A DNA stretch of 64,000 nucleotides. Origin: Sipunculus nudus (lineage: Eukaryota; Annelida; Sipuncula; Golfingiida; Sipunculidae). The notes beneath the pieces were generated by a model. The model was not told where the DNA came from. It ran no database searches and saw only the letters and a program-made list of their open reading frames with translations. The stretch is taken from contig CM049316.1 of the NCBI GenBank assembly GCA_026874595.1, forward strand, positions 73,993,176 through 74,057,175, read 5' to 3'. Made by a program: the position numbers and the translations under genes. Shown piece after piece: positions 59,690 through 64,000 of this stretch (the first letter of the stretch is position 1; each line of letters starts with the position of its first letter).

Positions 59690-62455
59690 TATATGTATGA
59701 CCACATAATAAATGTAATAGTACTAGCAATAGGAAATTACAAGTTTTCAAAGTAATAGTAATAATAGTAGTAATAAACAGGAAATTTTAACCTGTTATAG
59801 TGATAGTAATAGAACCCCAGGTAATAAAACAATAGGTATTACTTCAACCATTACATCCCTTGACTCAAACAGGTTAGGAATGGAACCTTTGTTTGATTAT
59901 ACTGAAACTAGAAAAAAAGGCTTAAGTTGCAGTGTAATTAGTTCAAGCTAGATGCGCTCATGGTCCAGTGGGCACGAAAGAGAGCAGCATTGGCAGCGCG
60001 TATCATTGTTACAAGTGAAAGTAGCTTCTGCACATATTTTACAAATTGACAGGGTTGCTTTTATCACATCTTCCATCAGAACAATTTTTACTGATTAACA
60101 AGATTTAATATACATTTCAAACATATTTTTGTTAATATAACAAGAACATCATGTTAAATGTACAATATAACAAGTCCTAATTACCAATCAGTTCTGTGAG
60201 GAAATAAACATGAATGACCTGAGGAATGTTGATTAGCTCAAATTTCATGGACTTATTTATTTACTAAGAAGTTATGTTCCTATGCAACATCCTGGTTATT
60301 GTGTAAAATATAGCTTAACGTAAACATAAATATAAATTACCTGAAACAGCCAATGGGTTCCAGTGGGTAATTCAGAGCTTTATCGGAACACCACAACAGG
60401 AATTTAAGCATCATTTATTGTACGGATAGAATGAAAAATATTTTTTGGTAAAAGTTTGTTGAGTACAGTAAATCGTACTAAAATGACCAGCAGGTTCTTT
60501 GAGTTCGAAAGAATAAATGTACAATTTACATGTGTAGTACATGTTCCTTTTCATCAGATCCTACTTTTCCATATTTCAGTTATGACTTATGACTTATAAG
60601 CAATATGCCTCACATTTACAAAATATATATGTCCCAATGAAAAGCGCCAGCGGAAATAATCGATCAAAATATGAAAATTTCAAACAAGCCAGTTGCATGA
60701 AAGGTACAGACTTAGCAATGTCATTTCCTAGTGAGGTTATTCGAGTGAAGCTGGTTTGTGCCCACTTCTCCTGCACCAAAATATAGATTATCTGAGTTTG
60801 GTGTCCAATAAAAATGTCTGAAAAAAAACCAAACTCGCCTTTCAATATCATCTCTACATTGTTGTCGAGTAGGTTTTTTTTTGGTGACTTGTGACATATA
60901 GCGACGTCCAGTGTCCTTGGTCATCTCACTGGGATAACCTTCTGTTCCCGTTGTAACAGCTTTCCTGGTTATAAATGTATATATTCAAGTTTTGGTTAAT
61001 ATAATAACCAAAATGACATGAATTTATTGCAGAGGTAGCCGTTGCTTTGAGAAATTTACATCAAATTTGAACTGAGCCATATACACACTATGGAAAAAAT
61101 CTTATATAACATAAATCAACAATATGAAAAATATGAATTACCAATCGTTTATCCCCATTTAAAACATTCATATGATTGTTCTACATCATAAAGTTTACAC
61201 TCTACAGCCAATTATTCTCTTAGAAAAACATGCACTAAAAAGTAAATATTCATAAGATTCATTTTGTTCACACATACACACGTGTAACAAGGTGTTATCC
61301 GAGATCCCAAAGTTGCCATTGAGTTATTGCAGATGTATGCAGCATGTGTTTGCCGTGAGTATTAACATCAAATGTTCATTGAGCTGTTTACCAAATGAAG
61401 AATATAAATAATAGTCGCTTATTATGTTTCGGATAATTTATAATATCTACTATGTTATAAGGTAATAAGGAATAAGTATATCCATTAATTTTACGCACTA
61501 TAACATGTTATTTTCTTCAAACATGCACCCAAAAAGTAAGTGTTCATATCTATTAATCATATACACCAGTGTTAGTTTAATTGTTAAGTCAGGATAAATA
61601 TAGTTGACACGTTTTGTTAGCTCTGAGTGAGCTAAGATTCGGAGCCAACAGATATACACTTGGGTTATGCTGTATTCCTTCGTAGGATGAGAACCAGTAA
61701 TCCGTATGACATACTTCCATTGATTTATGAAGACCTTAAATGAGGACAAACATAGCTTTCTTATTTTCTACACATAGCTGCCAGCGACGGTAAATGTCAA
61801 AGCGTTTGATTGGTCGACTGTGAAAATTGGGGAATCCCCGTCTGTTGCAGCAAGGTGGATAAACTTCATATACTTAGGTGAAAAAAGTATTTGTTTAGAT
61901 GTTTGTTTATATAATTTAATAATTTAAAAAAAAACACAATTTCAGTAGTTTTTTTTAATTTTGAATAGGCTAACCTGCATCTGCATAAAATAGAATAAAT
62001 AGTACAGCTTAATAAAGCTAATATACAGAAATACATATTAAACCAGTCCAATTGGTTTTCATTAATTACAAAATCGGAAAAAGAGAGGATAAATGAAGTT
62101 TGATACTGAAGCAGCATATGCGTGCGTGCCAAACATATGCGTGGAGGTGAATAAAAGAAAAGCATATAAATGGATTTTTGGTCAAAGGTTAATATAGGGG
62201 GGATGGAGTTATATATACCCCAAACTTTTTGGCAAAGTGGGATGGTCAATGTTATCACCCCCCCCCCCCTCCATTCAGAGGATAATATCTATATATTGCA
62301 ATGGGAACATACTAAAGAATATATATAATTATACTATTTCGTTCCATTTATGAGTTTACTATGAAATATTTTATCAAAACCTGGCTTTGAATAAACTTAA
62401 ACTAGAAACAATATACGTTATTTTATTAATTTTAATTCATTTTAAGTATGATTAG
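59690..62455. other. no supported gene
   Basis: Could hold introns of the gene beginning at 59441. The frame at 60589-60786 ends VIRVKLVCAHFSCTKI but is closed by a stop just before its ATG and has no matching acceptor, so it is not called. Confidence 0.35.
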
Positions 62456-62457
62456 GT

Positions 62458-62458
<1 letters not shown>

Positions 62459-62498
<40 letters not shown>
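62459..62498. repeat. (TA)n microsatellite
   Basis: About 20 TA units, followed by a short (TG)n at 62532-62560. Confidence 0.95.
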
Positions 62499-62501
<3 letters not shown>

Positions 62502-62689
62502 TTGAAATGTCATACAGACGCTGAAATGCATATGTGTGTGTTTGTGCGTCTGTGTGTGCGTGTCTGCAAGTCATCCCCCAACCATAGAAGAAAAATTGCG
62601 GCCACTCTCTATACTACGGGGGATGAGAAAATATCGGATTAATGTTTAGAAAAGTACATGTTACCCTGACACTTATTGTTGTTTTCGTT

Positions 62690-62830
62690 GTGATTATTAT
62701 TATTATATGTTTTTTGTTTTATATTGATATTATTGCAGTAGTTGCAGTAATAATAGAAGTATTAGTAGAAGTAGAAGTAGTAGTAGTAGTAGTAGTAGCA
62801 GTAGTAGTAGTAGCAGCAACAGCAATATCA
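62690..62830. repeat. trinucleotide-rich tract (ATT, AGT)
   Basis: ATT repeats lead into about 20 AGT/GCA triplets (62756-62825). The poly-Val and poly-Leu frames here are artefacts. Confidence 0.92.
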
Positions 62831-62839
62831 GTAAGTGAC

Positions 62840-63080
62840 AAGACTGACTCGAGGATCCTAGACTCGGACTTGCACTCGGATTCAGAGATATCAAAAATTC
62901 AGACCGAGTCCATCTAGAATCCAACACGAAAAATTCTGTCACATACTTTAAAAATTTTTTATTCAAGTTTAAACTTATAACAAAATTTTATATAACTCTT
63001 ACTTGGACTCGAGTTTCCGATTACTCAGATTCCTAGAAGATGAACTGGGACTAGAAACTCGAATGAAATGGACTCGCCTG
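62840..63080. repeat. ACTCG-motif repeat pair
   Basis: GACTCGAGGATCCTAGACTC and GCACTCGGATTCAGAG at 62845-62890 are echoed at 63004-63080 by GGACTCGAGTTTCCGATTAC and AGAAACTCGAATG. Around them is AT-rich sequence. Probably a small palindromic or satellite-like repeat. Confidence 0.4.
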
Positions 63081-63388
63081 CATCATTGGTTTAGGTGTAC
63101 ACACAGTTTTTTTGCAGAAATATGTGAGGTCAGTGCGGAACAGACGCTCAACTAGTGATGCCGTATATGATTATTACGGACTTCTACATTTCTGTCTGTG
63201 AAACCCGACAAAAGTCAAGAAGTTACTGCATATTTCTAAATGATAAAATACTTATTATTTATTATTTATATCATGATATGGTATTAGCATGTTATGCGCT
63301 GAACTCACATTTTCAGAGAAAATATTTGTCCACCTAAGCGTTCTAGCTGACCTATGTATGTATGTAATGAACCCACATTTGGTAAACC

Positions 63389-63672
63389 GGCTTCTGTGGC
63401 TCAGGGGTAGAGCGCAGGACTCAAAGCCGGGAGATCGTGAGTTCGAATCCCAGCCGAGGCGGTGAGGTTTTTCACGGTCGGCTCCCGCCCAGGGTGAGCG
63501 CTCTGCAGGCTTATGGGTAGGCTGTGCCCCACAGCCGTGTATCACTCACATACGAGTGCGTCTTTGGGGGATTCCTCGGTGTTATGACCCAGCAATGGGG
63601 ATGATTACACACCCAGGACCTGCAGGTGCGGTAGACCCCGGGCCTGGGTGGCACCAGGATATAAAAATGATA
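63389..63672 (+). mobile_element. tRNA-derived SINE
   Basis: The head folds as a tRNA: seven-base ends GCTTCTG/CCGAGGC (one mismatch), A box TGGCTCAGGGGTAGAGC and B box GAGTTCGAATCCC. It is followed by an unrelated body (CGGTCGGCTCCCGCCCAGGG, GGTAGGCTGTGCCCC) and a 3' module from 63580 (GTTATGACCCAGCAATGGGG ... CACCAGGATATAAAA). The anticodon stem does not pair well and long non-tRNA sequence follows, so this is a SINE, not a tRNA gene. Confidence 0.82.
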
Positions 63673-63679
63673 CGAAGCG

Positions 63680-64000
63680 AGTGCTACCGCCCTGTCAAGT
63701 AGTCCCAAACCGAAATGAAAACTCTGCAGATGTACATACTGAGGTTTAGAATTAGATTAGTAAGCATTAAAAAATGGAGGCGGTTACCTCCACCAAAAAG
63801 AAATTTAAAAAAAACCCCACACATTTGGTATATTTGTGAATGACATGGCATACACATACGCTTCAAGAATTAAATATTTTTCCAATATTACAAATACCAA
63901 TGATAAGAAGTTAATATATAATTTACAGGAGAATAGAGTAAAAGACCATTAGGCATTAAACTCAATTTTTAAAAACGAAAATGTGGGTTCAGTCGCTGTT
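63680..64000. other. no gene seen
   Basis: AT-rich sequence to the end of the window with no recognisable feature. Confidence 0.4.

Noticed and set aside
62642-62966. Poly-Val and poly-Leu frames
   Set aside because: Encoded by the ATT/AGT triplet tract.
63389-63465. Sequence folding like a tRNA
   Set aside because: A and B boxes are good, but the anticodon stem pairs poorly and a long conserved non-tRNA body follows, so it is a SINE head.
1-64000. CRISPR arrays, operons, ribosome binding sites
   Set aside because: None present; the window is eukaryotic, with spliced genes and retroelements.

Overview
The window is eukaryotic nuclear DNA from an animal: AT-rich (roughly two thirds A+T by eye), full of microsatellites, with genes split by GT/AG introns and many decayed retroelements and DNA transposons. 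A TRIM gene of RING–B-box–NHL type, a single-exon BTB-BACK-kelch gene, a C-type lectin-like exon, tRNA-headed SINEs, a Penelope-like retroelement and a Tigger-like element together suggest a marine invertebrate, most likely a mollusc (inference; no species is claimed).

Layout. 0-3.9 kb: no gene seen. 3.9-5.8 kb (minus): a BTB-BACK-kelch coding exon interrupted by one in-frame TGA. 6.0-15.0 kb (minus): a chain of small coding exons, almost all multiples of three in length and all in the same phase. Together they look like one unrecognised micro-exon gene whose middle exons have been tandemly duplicated; its last small exon is in phase with the BTB exon. 16.9-28.9 kb: three diverged copies of a non-coding R-T repeat unit, the third hit by a tRNA-derived SINE with a visible target duplication. 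29-36 kb: a possible minus-strand exon, a short tandem duplication, then a very large imperfect inverted repeat (arms about 1.5 kb) whose spacer holds two almost identical 1147-bp direct copies. 36.1-37.4 kb: (TA)n and GA-rich simple-sequence DNA.

37.5-39.2 kb (minus): the TRIM gene, with one frameshift at A-AAG-GGT-TAG just before the NHL half. 40.76 kb: a near-perfect 137-bp hairpin. 42.3-46.2 kb: a cluster of transposon remains: an internally deleted LINE, a 1286-bp Tigger/pogo-like element flanked by TA, and a 5'-truncated Penelope-like element with a GIY-YIG ORF (frameshifted at a C9 run) followed by a complete-looking type I hammerhead ribozyme.

49-60 kb: single exons of multi-exon genes: a minus-strand terminal exon with a polyadenylation signal, a minus-strand C-type-lectin-like exon, a plus-strand transmembrane-receptor tail (four exons), and a plus-strand exon with a signal peptide. 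60-64 kb: mostly repeats, ending with a second tRNA-headed SINE. Its 3' module also occurs inside all three R repeat copies, tying the two repeat systems together.

Both large recognisable coding genes (BTB-kelch and TRIM-NHL) carry exactly one disruption each. This could mean pseudogenisation, recoding or sequencing error, and the sequence alone cannot decide which.
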